Part shown: piece by piece, positions 52,124-60,771 of the stretch
How the letters are laid out: each line of letters opens with the position of its first letter
How positions within the stretch are numbered: the first letter of the stretch is position 1
Origin: Streptomyces chartreusis
GTDB lineage: Bacteria > Actinomycetota > Actinomycetes > Streptomycetales > Streptomycetaceae
Direction of reading: 5' to 3'
DNA length: 64,000 nt
NCBI RefSeq assembly: GCF_008704715.1
Contig: NZ_CP023689.1
Location: forward strand, 5,022,001-5,086,000
Program-made: the position numbers and the translations under genes
The notes under the pieces: generated by a model
Seen by the model: the letters and a program-made list of their open reading frames with translations, nothing else
The model's database searches: none
Told to the model about the DNA's origin: nothing

Positions 52124-52292
52124 GACCTGACTAACGTCGGACACCGTCGGACGTTGCGGCCCTCGAAGCACGCCGGGAAGGGCTTTGCCCTGCGACCTGT
52201 CCGCCTAGTACCGTGGGAGTCGATTGGTGACAGCACGCTCGACTGTGTCATCATCTGCACGCACCACTCGCGCTCGCGCGGGCGGCTGTGCT

Positions 52293-52383
52293 GGAGGCGT
52301 CGCCTAGTCCGGTCTATGGCGCCGCACTGCTAATGCGGTTTGGGCCTTAAAGCCCATCGAGGGTTCAAATCCCTCCGCCTCCG
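52293..52383 (+). tRNA. tRNA-Ser(GCT), second copy
   Basis: Acceptor stem GGAGGCG/CGCCTCC, anticodon GCT at 52329-52331 within CTGCTAA, a long variable arm (GGGCC...AAAGCCC) and T-arm GGTTCAAATCC. The D-arm (GCCTAGTCCGGTCTATGGC) is longer than in the first GCT copy. Confidence 0.93.
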
Positions 52384-52392
52384 CGCTCGATC

Positions 52393-52424
52393 ACGAAGCC
52401 CCGGTCCGAGGACCGGGGCTTCGT
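52393..52424 (+). terminator. Terminator of tRNA-Ser(GCT)
   Basis: A perfect 14-bp stem (52393-52406, 52411-52424) with loop CGAG, ten bases after the tRNA. Confidence 0.88.
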
Positions 52425-52516
52425 CGTTCACGCCACTCGGACGCCTGCTCCAGCACCCGCCCGTCGAACGCCTCAGAGGTCGTTTTCCCAGCTCACAAGG
52501 GGTGGACCAAACGGAT

Positions 52517-52545
52517 TTCACATGGCGGCGGCAGTCATGTAATGT
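52517..52545 (+). promoter_or_regulatory. Promoter of tRNA-Arg
   Basis: TTCACA (52517-52522) and TAATGT (52540-52545) are 17 bp apart, 57 bp before the tRNA; good match to the housekeeping consensus. Confidence 0.6.
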
Positions 52546-52602
52546 TCTTCCTGTCGCCGCGAGCGGGCCGGAAGGGCCGGGAGCGGCGGGAAAACAGAAC
52601 AA

Positions 52603-52675
52603 GCACTCGTAGCTTAACGGATAGAGCATCTGACTACGGATCAGAAGGTTGCAGGTTCGAATCCTGCCGAGTGCA
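52603..52675 (+). tRNA. tRNA-Arg(ACG)
   Basis: Acceptor stem GCACTCG/CGAGTGC, anticodon ACG at 52636-52638 in loop CTACGGA, T-arm GGTTCGAATCC. The A34 is normally edited to inosine, so it reads CGN codons. CCA is not encoded. Confidence 0.95.
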
Positions 52676-52683
52676 CATTGGAT

Positions 52684-52713
52684 CAGAGGCCCCGGAGAAA
52701 TCCGGGGCCTCTG
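52684..52713 (+). terminator. Terminator of tRNA-Arg
   Basis: A perfect 13-bp stem (52684-52696, 52701-52713) with a GAAA tetraloop, followed closely by TTTT. Confidence 0.9.
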
Positions 52714-52785
52714 GTGTTTTCGGTGAAGTGCCGGGGGGCGGCCGACGGTTCGGGGTGCGGGTGCGCGATCCGTGGGCGTCGGGGG

Positions 52786-53814
52786 CTACTTGTTGTCCTT
52801 GTGGTCTTCCATGCGCAGGGTCGCGTGGTGGTTCAGGGGCTGGTCCGGGACGAGGCGGGACAGGGCCTCCGTGAGGCGTTCGCAGGCTTCTCCCAGGGCT
52901 CGGACCGTGTGGTTGCGTTCGGCGATGGTGGCCGAGAGGAGCAGGCACGTCAGGGCCACGGTGCCGTTGAAGGCCTGGAGGATGACCATCTTGGCCAGGA
53001 GGTCCTGGCCGGCGAACGGTCCCACGTCCGCCGCGCCGGCGATGATCGCGACCACCGAGGTGATCAGTGCGCAGGGTGCGGCGCCCTGGAGTTGGAAGCG
53101 GAAGGCCGCCCAGATCAGGAAGGGGACGACGAGGAAGAGGAGATTGAGGGGGCTGCGGGTGGCCACGATGGAGGCCGCTGTCGTGCCGACCAGCAGGGCC
53201 GCCGCCTCGGCCCAGCGCAGCGGCGGGACGTCATGTGGCCGGCGCAGGGTGCGTGCGGCCAGGAGCAGGGGTGCGATGACGAGGACGCCCATCGCGTCGC
53301 CCGTCCACCACACCGACCAGGTCGGCCAGAAGTCGTCGGCCGTCAGCGCCTCGGAGGCCACGAGGACCCCCGTGCCGATCGTCGCGCTGATCAGCATCCC
53401 GCTCAGGGCGCCGAGGAAGACCAGCGCCAGGGCGTCCTGGAGCCGGTCGAGCGCGAGGCGGAACCGTACGCGGCGCAGCAGGAGGCAGGCGCAGACCGGG
53501 GCGATCGTGTTGCCGGCGACGATGGCGAGCACGGGCAGGATCGACGGTCCGAGCGGCGCGTTCACGACCAACGCGCCGATCGCGATACCCGGCCACATGC
53601 GCAGGCCCCACATCAGCAGGGCGACCAGGGCGATGCCGGTCGGCGGCCAGAAGGGCGTGACCTGGCCCCGCACCAGCTGCTGCTCCAGGCCCAGCTTGGC
53701 GCTGCCGTAGTAGGCGGCCGCGACGATGGTCAGGCGCAGGGCGTGGGTGGCGTAGTCGCGGAGCCGGGGGCTGTCCGTCTTCTGCGATGTCATGGGGGCG
53801 ACCAGTCCGTACAT
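52786..53814 (-). CDS. MASE1-domain membrane sensor without output domain
   Basis: A 342-residue protein with eight predicted membrane helices of the MASE1 type (segments VTPFWPPTGIALVALLMWG and FWPTWSVWWTGDAMGVLVIAP) and a short cytoplasmic tail of about 45 residues that looks helical. MASE1 normally sits in front of a kinase, cyclase or phosphatase domain on the same chain. Here that output seems to be the separate SpoIIE phosphatase encoded just upstream, five bases away. GGAGGGTG precedes ATG 53814. Confidence 0.85.
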   Translation of the reverse strand: MYGLVAPMTSQKTDSPRLRDYATHALRLTIVAAAYYGSAKLGLEQQLVRGQVTPFWPPTGIALVALLMWGLRMWPGIAIGALVVNAPLGPSILPVLAIVAGNTIAPVCACLLLRRVRFRLALDRLQDALALVFLGALSGMLISATIGTGVLVASEALTADDFWPTWSVWWTGDAMGVLVIAPLLLAARTLRRPHDVPPLRWAEAAALLVGTTAASIVATRSPLNLLFLVVPFLIWAAFRFQLQGAAPCALITSVVAIIAGAADVGPFAGQDLLAKMVILQAFNGTVALTCLLLSATIAERNHTVRALGEACERLTEALSRLVPDQPLNHHATLRMEDHKDNK

Positions 53815-53819
53815 GGCGC

Positions 53820-54647
53820 TCACCCTCCGCCGAGGTCGCCGTAGCGCAGGACGAGGACCGCCGCGTCGTCGCTGTGGCCGGTCAGGTCCGCGACCTTGAT
53901 CACCTGGGCGGCCAGGTCCGCGGGCTCGGCGCCGCAGCCGTCGCCGACGAGGTCGGCCACCCGCTTGAGACCGTCGTCGATGGGATAGCCGGGGCCCTCC
54001 ACCACGCCGTCGGTGAGCAGCACGAACGCGCCCGTGCCGGTCAGGTGCCGGCGGGACGACGGATAGTGCTCGCCGGCGTTGATCCCGAGCGGCAGGCCGC
54101 CGTCGTGCAGGACGATCTCGCAGTGGCCGCCGGTCGTGGCCCAGACCGCCGGTACGTGTCCTGCGCGGGCGTCGCACAGTTCCTTGGTGGCCGGGTCGAA
54201 ACGCAGGAAAGTGCAGGTCACGAAGAGCTCGGAGGCCATCGCGACCAGCAGGTCGTTGGTGTGCCCCAGCACCTCCGCCGGGTCCGTGGTGGCGGTCGCG
54301 ACGGCGCGCAGGCAGGTGCGGACCTGGCCCATCAGCGCCGCGGCCTCGACGTCATGGCCCTGGACGTCCCCGATCGCGAAGCCCACCGAGCCGTCCGGCA
54401 TGCGGAAGCCGTCGAACCAGTCGCCGCCGATGTCCAGACCGATCCGCGCGGGTGTGTACCGGCCCGCCGCCCGCAGGTACGGCACGTCCGGCAGCTCCGC
54501 GGCGAGGACCTGGCGCTGGAGTGCGGCGGCCAGCTCGACGCGTGCCTGGTGGAGCTTGATCTGGTCCAGAATCCGGCCGGTGAGATCCCCGAGCTCCTGG
54601 AGCAGCTCTCTGGTGGCACCGGCCGAATCGGTGCGGCGGTGGGCCAT
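53820..54647 (-). CDS. SpoIIE-type PP2C phosphatase
   Basis: A 275-residue phosphatase with a short helical N-terminus. Metal-binding motifs are intact: GGDWFDGFRMP, IGDVQGHDVEAA and LLTDGVVEGPG, ending SDDAAVLVLRY. It dephosphorylates anti-sigma-factor antagonists. It is probably translated with the MASE1 protein that follows, making a two-protein sensor. A 12-bp tandem repeat lies upstream. Confidence 0.88.
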   Translation of the reverse strand: MAHRRTDSAGATRELLQELGDLTGRILDQIKLHQARVELAAALQRQVLAAELPDVPYLRAAGRYTPARIGLDIGGDWFDGFRMPDGSVGFAIGDVQGHDVEAAALMGQVRTCLRAVATATTDPAEVLGHTNDLLVAMASELFVTCTFLRFDPATKELCDARAGHVPAVWATTGGHCEIVLHDGGLPLGINAGEHYPSSRRHLTGTGAFVLLTDGVVEGPGYPIDDGLKRVADLVGDGCGAEPADLAAQVIKVADLTGHSDDAAVLVLRYGDLGGG

Positions 54648-54749
54648 GGCATCACACCCCGTGTTCCTGCGGAGCGCTGTATACGGCGATACGTCGCATA
54701 TGTGGCGCTTTCACGGTACCCCGCGGTGACGGGAGGGTTCTCCCTGGCC

Positions 54750-54821
54750 GACGAACCGATCGACGAACCGATCGACGAACCGATCGACGAACCGATTGGC
54801 GAACCGATTGACCGACCGGTT
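54750..54821. repeat. 12-bp tandem repeat, six units
   Basis: Six 12-bp units, the first three being exact GACGAACCGATC, then three with 1-4 changes. The array sits between the stop of the 988-residue protein and the SpoIIE gene, about 100 bp before the start of the latter. Confidence 0.9.
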
Positions 54822-57787
54822 CAGTCCTGGTCGCCGAAGGCCAGCGCGTCCAGGTCCCCGTCGAAGTCCTCCCCCAGCCCCGGCAGGGCCAGGAACATCC
54901 GCTCCAGCGCGTCGGGCGCCGCCTCGCGCGGTTCGTCCCGTACGGCGTCCGGTGCCGTCTGGAGGGTCTGTTCCGTCCAGATGCACTTGCCGGTCGGCGT
55001 GTACCGGGTCCCCCAGCGCTGCGACAGCGCGGTGATCAGCTGGAGGCCGCGGCCCCCCTCGTCCGTCTCCGTCGCCCGGCGTATGCGCGGCATCGTCAGG
55101 CTGCCGTCGAAGACCTCGCAGATCAGCGCGGCGCCGTGCAGGAGCCGTAGCCGCATGGGGCCCCTGGCGTGCCGGATGACGTTGCCGACGAGCTCGCTCG
55201 CCAGCAGCTCGGTGGTGGGGGTGAGGTCCTCCAGGTCCCAGGCCGTCAGCTGCTTGCGGATCAGGGCGCGGGCCTGGCCCGCCGCCCTCGGGTCCTTGGG
55301 GAGCGGCCAGGAGGCGATGCGGGAGTCGGGCAGCGCGTGCATCCGCGCCAGGAGGAGGGCCGCGTCGTCGGCCGTCTGCTGGCCGGCGGGCAACAGGGTC
55401 GAGGTGATCCGTTCGCAGAGCAGCTCCAGGTCCGTCACCGTGCCGTCCGCGTGGGCGGTGCGCAGCACGTCGGCCAGGGCCGCCATGCCCTCGTCCATCT
55501 CGCGCCTGGACGACTCGACCAGGCCGTCGGTGTACAGCGCCAGCACGCTGCCCTCGGGAACCCGGACCTCCGTCGTCTCGAAGGGGGGCTCGGCCGCGCC
55601 CAGGGGCGGGTCAGCCGCCAGGGGTGGGAAGACGACCGTGCCGTCGGGGTGCAGCAGGGCCGGCGGCGGGTGGCCGGCCCTCGCTATGGAGCAGACGCGG
55701 GTCGTGGAGTCGTACAACGCGTACAGACACGTCACGTACGACTCCTCGCCCATGGCGCCGACGATGTCGTTGAGGTGGCTCATGATCTCGTCGGGCGGCA
55801 GTTCGAGGTCGGCCAGGGTGTGCACGGCCGTGCGCAGGCGGCCCATCGTCGCCGCCTCCGGCAGGCCGTGGCCCATGACGTCGCCGACGACCAGGGCGAC
55901 CTGGCCGCCGGACAGCGGGATGATGTCGTACCAGTCGCCGCCCACATCCATGCCCTGGCCGGCCGGCAGATAGCGGGCGGCGGCCGAGCAGGCGGGCAGG
56001 TCGGGCAGGTCCCGGGGGAGCAGGCTGCGCTGGAGCTCGCGGGAGCGGGTGTGCTCGGCGTCGAAGAGGCGGGCCCGCTCCAGGGCCTGGGCGACCAGGG
56101 CGCTGGTCGCGGTCAGCAGGGTGCGCTCCTCGTCGGTGAGGCGGCGGGGGTGGTCGAAGGTGACCGCGCAGATGCCGAAGGTGTGGCCGGAGGCCGTCAG
56201 CGGGAGCAGCGCCCAGGACTGCTTGCCGGCGCGGGCGGGCAGGTCCGCCAGCTCGGGGTAGTGGGCGGAGAACTCGTGGGGGGTGGACAGGAACAGGGGA
56301 GTGCCGGCGAGGATCGCGTCCCACAGCGGGCTGGACTGCGTGCGCTCACGGCCGTCGAGCACGGCGAGGACGTCGTCCGGGTAGCCGACCGAGCCGACGG
56401 TGTGCAGCCGGTCGCCCTCCACGGTCTGCACCACCAGACCGGACGCCTCGAACGGCGGCAGTACTCCGCGCGCGACCGCGTCCACCACGTCCACCGACGT
56501 CGTCGCCTTGGCGAGGGCCGCGGTCAGCTCCCCTATCCGCGCGGCGCGCTCGGTGGCCGCCCGCTCGGCGGACCGGCGCTCTTCCTCCAGCCGCCGCCTC
56601 TCGGTGACGTCGGTGAAGTAGATGGTGCGGCCGTCGGGGCCCGGCACCAGCCGCAGATGGCACAGGCGGCCGTTCGGCAGCCGTACGTCGAAGCTCACCG
56701 ACTTCTCCGCGGCGGCGGCCTGCCGGCAGCGGATCTCCAGGCCGGGCACCTGCTCGGCGGCGGGCAGGTCCCACAGCAGACAGCCGAACAGCTCCTCCTC
56801 GGAGAAGCCGAGGGTGCGCTCGGCCTCCAGGTTGGCGAAGGTGATGCGCCAGTCGTCGTCCATCGCCAGGAAGCCGTCGCTCATGTGCCGCAGGGCCCGG
56901 CTGAGGGCGTCACGGGCGGAACGGGGTTCGTTGCTGTCCCAGCCCACCCCGATCATCCGGTGCGGTTCGCCCTGTTCGTCGTACGTCGGTCTGGCGCGGG
57001 CCTGCGTCCAGCCCCAGGTGCCGTCCAGCTTGCGCACCCGGTACTCGGCCTCGAAGACGCCGCCGGTGCGGATCGCGCGGTCCGCCGCGGCCAGCGTCGG
57101 CGGCAGGTCGTCGGGGTGGACGCACCGCATCCAGTTCTCGACCTTGCCGGTGTAGTCCTGGGGCAGGGTGCCGTACAGCTCCAGGGCGGCTTCGTCCCAG
57201 ATCAGTTCGCCGGTGCGGATGTTCCAGTCCCAGGAGCCGACGCTGACCTCCTTCAGGGCCTGGCGCAGCCGCTCGCCGTTGTGTTCGGGCTGCTGGGCGG
57301 GCCGTACGGGGCCGGTCGGCGGGGGCGCCTGGCCCATGCGGTCCTCGGTCCAGGAGACGACGGCCCGCAGGAACTCCCAGTGGTCGGGCCCCGGTTCGCC
57401 GGGTGCGTCCATCAGGACGCTGAGGGCGCCGGTGCCGCGGTTGCCGCTGTACAGCGGCAGTGCGGCGAGGCCGGTGCCGGGCCAGGCGGCGTCCGGGGAG
57501 TCGGCGGCGCCGGCCGGGCTCAGCGGGACCCAGACGCCGTTGCCCTCGCGCAGCGCGAGTGCCGGGGCCAGGGGGCCCTCCTGGCCGACGATCTCCCAGG
57601 AACGGGTGAGGGCCGGCGGGAGCCCGGCGGTCGACACCAGCCGCAGCGCGGACATCGGGCCCCGCAGGTGGATCATGCCGCCCAGCGCGCCCAGCTCGCC
57701 CACCGCGTGCTGGAGTGCCAGCCGGAAGACCTCGCTTTCCGCGACACCGGGGGCCACCGTGCTGAGCAGTGCCAGCCGAGCGTTCAT
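54821..57787 (-). CDS. GAF-PAS-PAS-GAF-PP2C-HATPase signalling protein
   Basis: A 988-residue soluble protein combining sensor and switch. Domains: GAF-like (1-155), PAS_3 (170-290), PAS (300-420), a helical linker, GAF (440-590), SpoIIE/PP2C (610-810) with GGDWYDIIPLSGG, VGDVMGHGLPEA and LYTDGLVE, and a C-terminal RsbW-like ATPase (840-960) with ASELVGNVIRHA and GGRGLQLI. Phosphatase and kinase of the same antagonist on one chain would set its phosphorylation level directly. ATG 57787 begins at the conserved MNARLALLSTVAPG. Confidence 0.88.
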   Translation of the reverse strand: MNARLALLSTVAPGVAESEVFRLALQHAVGELGALGGMIHLRGPMSALRLVSTAGLPPALTRSWEIVGQEGPLAPALALREGNGVWVPLSPAGAADSPDAAWPGTGLAALPLYSGNRGTGALSVLMDAPGEPGPDHWEFLRAVVSWTEDRMGQAPPPTGPVRPAQQPEHNGERLRQALKEVSVGSWDWNIRTGELIWDEAALELYGTLPQDYTGKVENWMRCVHPDDLPPTLAAADRAIRTGGVFEAEYRVRKLDGTWGWTQARARPTYDEQGEPHRMIGVGWDSNEPRSARDALSRALRHMSDGFLAMDDDWRITFANLEAERTLGFSEEELFGCLLWDLPAAEQVPGLEIRCRQAAAAEKSVSFDVRLPNGRLCHLRLVPGPDGRTIYFTDVTERRRLEEERRSAERAATERAARIGELTAALAKATTSVDVVDAVARGVLPPFEASGLVVQTVEGDRLHTVGSVGYPDDVLAVLDGRERTQSSPLWDAILAGTPLFLSTPHEFSAHYPELADLPARAGKQSWALLPLTASGHTFGICAVTFDHPRRLTDEERTLLTATSALVAQALERARLFDAEHTRSRELQRSLLPRDLPDLPACSAAARYLPAGQGMDVGGDWYDIIPLSGGQVALVVGDVMGHGLPEAATMGRLRTAVHTLADLELPPDEIMSHLNDIVGAMGEESYVTCLYALYDSTTRVCSIARAGHPPPALLHPDGTVVFPPLAADPPLGAAEPPFETTEVRVPEGSVLALYTDGLVESSRREMDEGMAALADVLRTAHADGTVTDLELLCERITSTLLPAGQQTADDAALLLARMHALPDSRIASWPLPKDPRAAGQARALIRKQLTAWDLEDLTPTTELLASELVGNVIRHARGPMRLRLLHGAALICEVFDGSLTMPRIRRATETDEGGRGLQLITALSQRWGTRYTPTGKCIWTEQTLQTAPDAVRDEPREAAPDALERMFLALPGLGEDFDGDLDALAFGDQD

Positions 57788-57919
57788 GTCGCGGACTTTA
57801 CCGTTCGGGCACCGGGTAAACCTTCGCTTCGCAAGATCCTCACGGGTGCCGTGAAGTGCACTGACGGGAAGTCAACGACCGGATAGCGCACTGGAGTTGG
57901 GATGTCAGGAGGTTGACGG

Positions 57920-58498
57920 CTATGCGGCGGCCGGGATCAACGCGGGGTGCGTGGGGGCCACTTGCCGGCGACCGGCGTCCGTCGCCGGGATCAGGAGGAG
58001 GTTCGGCTCGCCGGGCAGGAGCGTCTCGCTGCGGGTGGAGCGCTTGCTGTGCTCGTCGCGCTCGTTCCGGTCGGCGAACACGAACAGCCGCAGGACCAGG
58101 AAGCGGCCGACGCCGGCCAGGCCGGAGGCGGTGAGGTAGACGGTCTGTTCCCAGAACATGCCGGGCGACGGCTGGACGGCGTACAGCGCGAACATCGCGG
58201 CGGTCGTGGCCAGGTAGGCGGCGACGGCCGACCCCGAGGACTGCAGGTGCCGCCGCCAGTCGGGGCGCCGGCCGGTGCCGAAGGTGAACAGGGCGTGCAA
58301 CTCGGTGCACAGGAGCGTGCCGGCGACGGTGACCAGGGCGTTCGCGACCGCCCAGGGCATCGCCGGGGCCAGCATCGGTACGGCCGCGCTGGAGAGCAGT
58401 CCGACACCGCCGCCGCACACCACGAACCGGACGAACGAGGAGAGGGGACCCGGGCTCGACGGCGCCGGGCTCGGCTTCGACTGGCGCTGCGATTCCAT
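57920..58498 (-). CDS. GtrA-family membrane protein
   Basis: A 192-residue protein with four membrane helices of the GtrA/DPMS family (FVRFVVCGGGVGLLSS, AVANALVTVAGTLLCTELHALFTF). It is thought to flip polyprenyl-linked sugars or support cell-wall glycan modification. The C-terminal tail of about 55 residues is soluble. GGAAGG precedes ATG 58498. No glycosyltransferase is adjacent. Confidence 0.83.
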   Translation of the reverse strand: MESQRQSKPSPAPSSPGPLSSFVRFVVCGGGVGLLSSAAVPMLAPAMPWAVANALVTVAGTLLCTELHALFTFGTGRRPDWRRHLQSSGSAVAAYLATTAAMFALYAVQPSPGMFWEQTVYLTASGLAGVGRFLVLRLFVFADRNERDEHSKRSTRSETLLPGEPNLLLIPATDAGRRQVAPTHPALIPAAA

Positions 58499-58751
58499 GG
58501 CGGCTTCCTTCCGGGCGGGCGGCATCCTGAACGGGATGCAGCTCATCCCGGCCCGGCTTCAGCGCGGCCTCAGGAGGGCTTCAGCGGGTGTCGGCCGGGT
58601 TTCAGCCGGGGGAGGCAGGGCCGGAGTCCGGCCGGGATGAACTGGCGTCAACGATGCCGTCGTGCACGGCCGGAAACGATGGAGTGTCCTACCGGATCGA
58701 AGGTGGGGCAGGCTCCACCAACGCCCCTCCGGTCTTCCTGGTTGCCCTGCC

Positions 58752-58799
58752 ACTTGAAGACATCGGCGTTCCGCTACTTGAAGGCACCGGCGTTCCGCT
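58752..58799 (-). repeat. 24-bp tandem duplication including a stop codon
   Basis: Copies 58752-58775 and 58776-58799, 22/24 identical (core CGGCGTTCCGCT). The TAG stop of the NmrA gene bridges the junction (58774-58776), so RNAGAFK is followed after the stop by an untranslated RNADVFK. Confidence 0.9.
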
Positions 58800-59601
58800 C
58801 CACCCAGTCCGCGAACGACCGCGCCGGTCGGCCGAGGACCTGGTCGACGGCCGGGCTCACCCGCCGCAGCGCGGCCGGTGGGGTGCCCAGCAGATCGAGG
58901 GTGCTCTCGACGACCGGCTCGGGCATGGTGCGCAGCAGGTGCTCCCGGGCCTGCGCGCGGGTCAGTTCGGTGAACCGGACCGGCTCCCCCAGGGCCGCTC
59001 CGATCGCCGCGGTCTGCTGCCGGGGCGAGACCGGCGCCGGGCCGGTCAGGTCGTACACCTCGCCGGCGTGACCCGGAGCGCGCAGGGCCGCCGCCGCAAC
59101 CTCCGCGATGTCGGCCGGGTCGACGGTGGGCAGGGCCGTGTCGCCGAAGGGAGCGGCGACCTCCCGTCGGGTGCGGACCGTGTCGGCCCACTGGAGGGCG
59201 TTCGAGTGGAAGGCACCGGGCCGCAGCATCGTCCACTCCAGGCCGGACGCCTTGACGGCGTCCTCCAGCGCCGAGGGGTGGTCGCCCGTGCCGACGCCCT
59301 GGGACGACAGCAGGACCACGCGCCGGACGCCCGATCCCCGTACGACGTCCAGTACGGCTGCGAGGTCGCCGTCGGCCGCCATGAAGTCGCCGGAGGTCAG
59401 CAGGAACAGGGCCTCGGCCCCGTCGAGCGCGGGTTTCAGACGTTCGGGTCCGGTGAGGTCGGCCGGGTGGTGGCGGACCCCCGCCGGTACGTCATGGGCG
59501 GAGATACGGCGGGAGACCGCCGTCACCCGCTCGCCCGCGTCCGTGAGCGCCCGCACAAGTGGCCTTCCCACATTGCCCGTTGCTCCGGTCACCACGATCA
59601 T
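58774..59601 (-). CDS. NmrA/NAD(P)-binding atypical SDR
   Basis: A 275-residue Rossmann protein beginning MIVVTGATGNVGRPLVRAL (GxxGxxG), with RRVVLLSSQGVG and MLRPGAFHSNALQW. The family includes NAD(P)H quinone reductases such as QorB and NmrA-like sensors. It is divergent from an HxlR regulator with only 97 bp between them, a common quinone/aldehyde-stress pair. ATG 59601 or the adjacent ATG 59604 can serve. Confidence 0.85.
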   Translation of the reverse strand: MIVVTGATGNVGRPLVRALTDAGERVTAVSRRISAHDVPAGVRHHPADLTGPERLKPALDGAEALFLLTSGDFMAADGDLAAVLDVVRGSGVRRVVLLSSQGVGTGDHPSALEDAVKASGLEWTMLRPGAFHSNALQWADTVRTRREVAAPFGDTALPTVDPADIAEVAAAALRAPGHAGEVYDLTGPAPVSPRQQTAAIGAALGEPVRFTELTRAQAREHLLRTMPEPVVESTLDLLGTPPAALRRVSPAVDQVLGRPARSFADWVERNAGAFK

Positions 59602-59659
59602 CATCGGTCTCCGTTCCGAGTTCGGATCTCGTACGGCGACGCTACTGTTGTGGGGGTAG

Positions 59660-59669
59660 TAGGTACCTA
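59660..59669. promoter_or_regulatory. Palindromic site in the divergent NmrA/HxlR promoter
   Basis: TAGGTACCTA is a perfect 10-bp palindrome, with AGTA sequences at about 59658 and 59675 on either side. It resembles sites bound by HxlR proteins and lies between the two divergent starts. Confidence 0.55.
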
Positions 59670-59698
59670 GAGGAAAGTATTGGCGGACGGGGGCAGTT

Positions 59699-60115
59699 GT
59701 GACCGAGAGCACAGGGAATCGGGTGCCGCGGGGTGCCGATCCGGCGAATGCCTGCCCCGTCGCGCCCGTCGTCGACATCGTCTTCAGCCGCTGGACCACC
59801 CCGATCCTGTGGGCACTTCACGAGTACGGCCGTCAGCGCTTCGTCGAGCTGGAGCGCCGCATCGGCACCATCACGCCGAAGGTGCTCACCCAGCGGCTGC
59901 GGCAGCTGGAGCGGGACGGGCTGGTCGTGCGCACGTATCACGCCGAGGTCCCGCCACGCGTCGAGTACGAGATCAGCGAACTGGGCCGCAGTCTCGCGCC
60001 GTTGTTCGCCGCGCTGTCGGAGTGGTCCGTGCACCTGGACGCGGTCGAGCGGGCCCGGGTGGCCTACGACGCGCGGGAGGACCGGCGGGCGCCAGGGGTC
60101 GGCGGGGCCCACTGA
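59699..60115 (+). CDS. HxlR-family transcriptional regulator
   Basis: A 138-residue regulator with the HxlR winged helix: CPVAPVVDIVFSRWTTPILWAL (family Cys near residue 19), FVELERRIGTITPKVLTQRLRQLERDGLV and VEYEISELG. The N-terminal cysteine is the usual redox or electrophile sensor. It probably controls the divergent NmrA gene and itself. GTG 59699 is the start. Confidence 0.88.
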   Translation: MTESTGNRVPRGADPANACPVAPVVDIVFSRWTTPILWALHEYGRQRFVELERRIGTITPKVLTQRLRQLERDGLVVRTYHAEVPPRVEYEISELGRSLAPLFAALSEWSVHLDAVERARVAYDAREDRRAPGVGGAH

Positions 60116-60161
60116 CCCCCGCCTGGGCTCGGCGCGCAGGATCCACTGACCCCGGTCGCGC

Positions 60162-60644
60162 TCAGCCCTTGTCCTGTTCGCGCATTTCGTCGATGTAGGT
60201 CTGTGCCAGTCCCGTCGTCCGCGTGAACCAGTCCGTGAGCACCGCGATCTCGTCGGCGGAGTAGCTCGCGAAGAGCTCGTTGAGGCGGGCGTAGTAGGGG
60301 CCGTAGAGGGCCCCGGCCCGCTCGACCGCGGACGGTACGGCGGCCACCCGGACCCGGCGCCGGTCGGCCGGGTCGGGGCGGCGGGTGACAAAGCCGGCCC
60401 GCTCCAGGCGGTTGAGGATGCCGGTCATCGCGCCGGTCGTGACGTGGGCGTGTTCCGCGAGCTCGCCGGCCGTGAGCAGGTCGTCCCCCGCCTTCAGGAC
60501 GCAGGCGAAACAGAGCAGGTCGGTGATGTTCAGGCCCAGCCGCTGGGCCATCTCCTGCTGGCCCAGCAGGTGGGCGGCGATGAGGGAGTCCATCGCCTCC
60601 AGCGCCTGGGCCGGGGTGGCGGTGGGACGCGGCGTGGCTTGCAT
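60162..60644 (-). CDS. MarR-family transcriptional regulator
   Basis: A 160-residue regulator with a MarR winged helix: LTAGELAEHAHVTTGAMTGILNRLERAGFVTR and DPADRRRVRVAAV (wing). The ligand is unknown. It is divergent from a small membrane protein gene, and two direct repeats in the shared promoter are candidate operators. Confidence 0.88.
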   Translation of the reverse strand: MQATPRPTATPAQALEAMDSLIAAHLLGQQEMAQRLGLNITDLLCFACVLKAGDDLLTAGELAEHAHVTTGAMTGILNRLERAGFVTRRPDPADRRRVRVAAVPSAVERAGALYGPYYARLNELFASYSADEIAVLTDWFTRTTGLAQTYIDEMREQDKG

Positions 60645-60663
60645 CTTCCTTATTACCTTAGCT

Positions 60664-60706
60664 CGTGAGAGATTTAGCGCATAAACTTCTTACGACGTGA
60701 GAGATT
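60664..60706. promoter_or_regulatory. Direct repeats in the MarR divergent promoter
   Basis: CGTGAGAGATT occurs at 60664-60674 and 60696-60706, 32 bp apart (three helical turns), upstream of marR and of the gene at 60772. Confidence 0.6.
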
Positions 60707-60771
60707 CTGGGTCCCTCACGGACGTGGGTGATTTCCGCTGCCCTGACGAGAGACGAGAGGGAGGCAGGCAC

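Noticed and set aside
52293..52786. Integrated element next to tRNA-Ser and tRNA-Arg
   Set aside because: Both tRNAs are followed directly by perfect terminators and then a normal chromosomal gene; no integrase or duplicated tRNA end is present.
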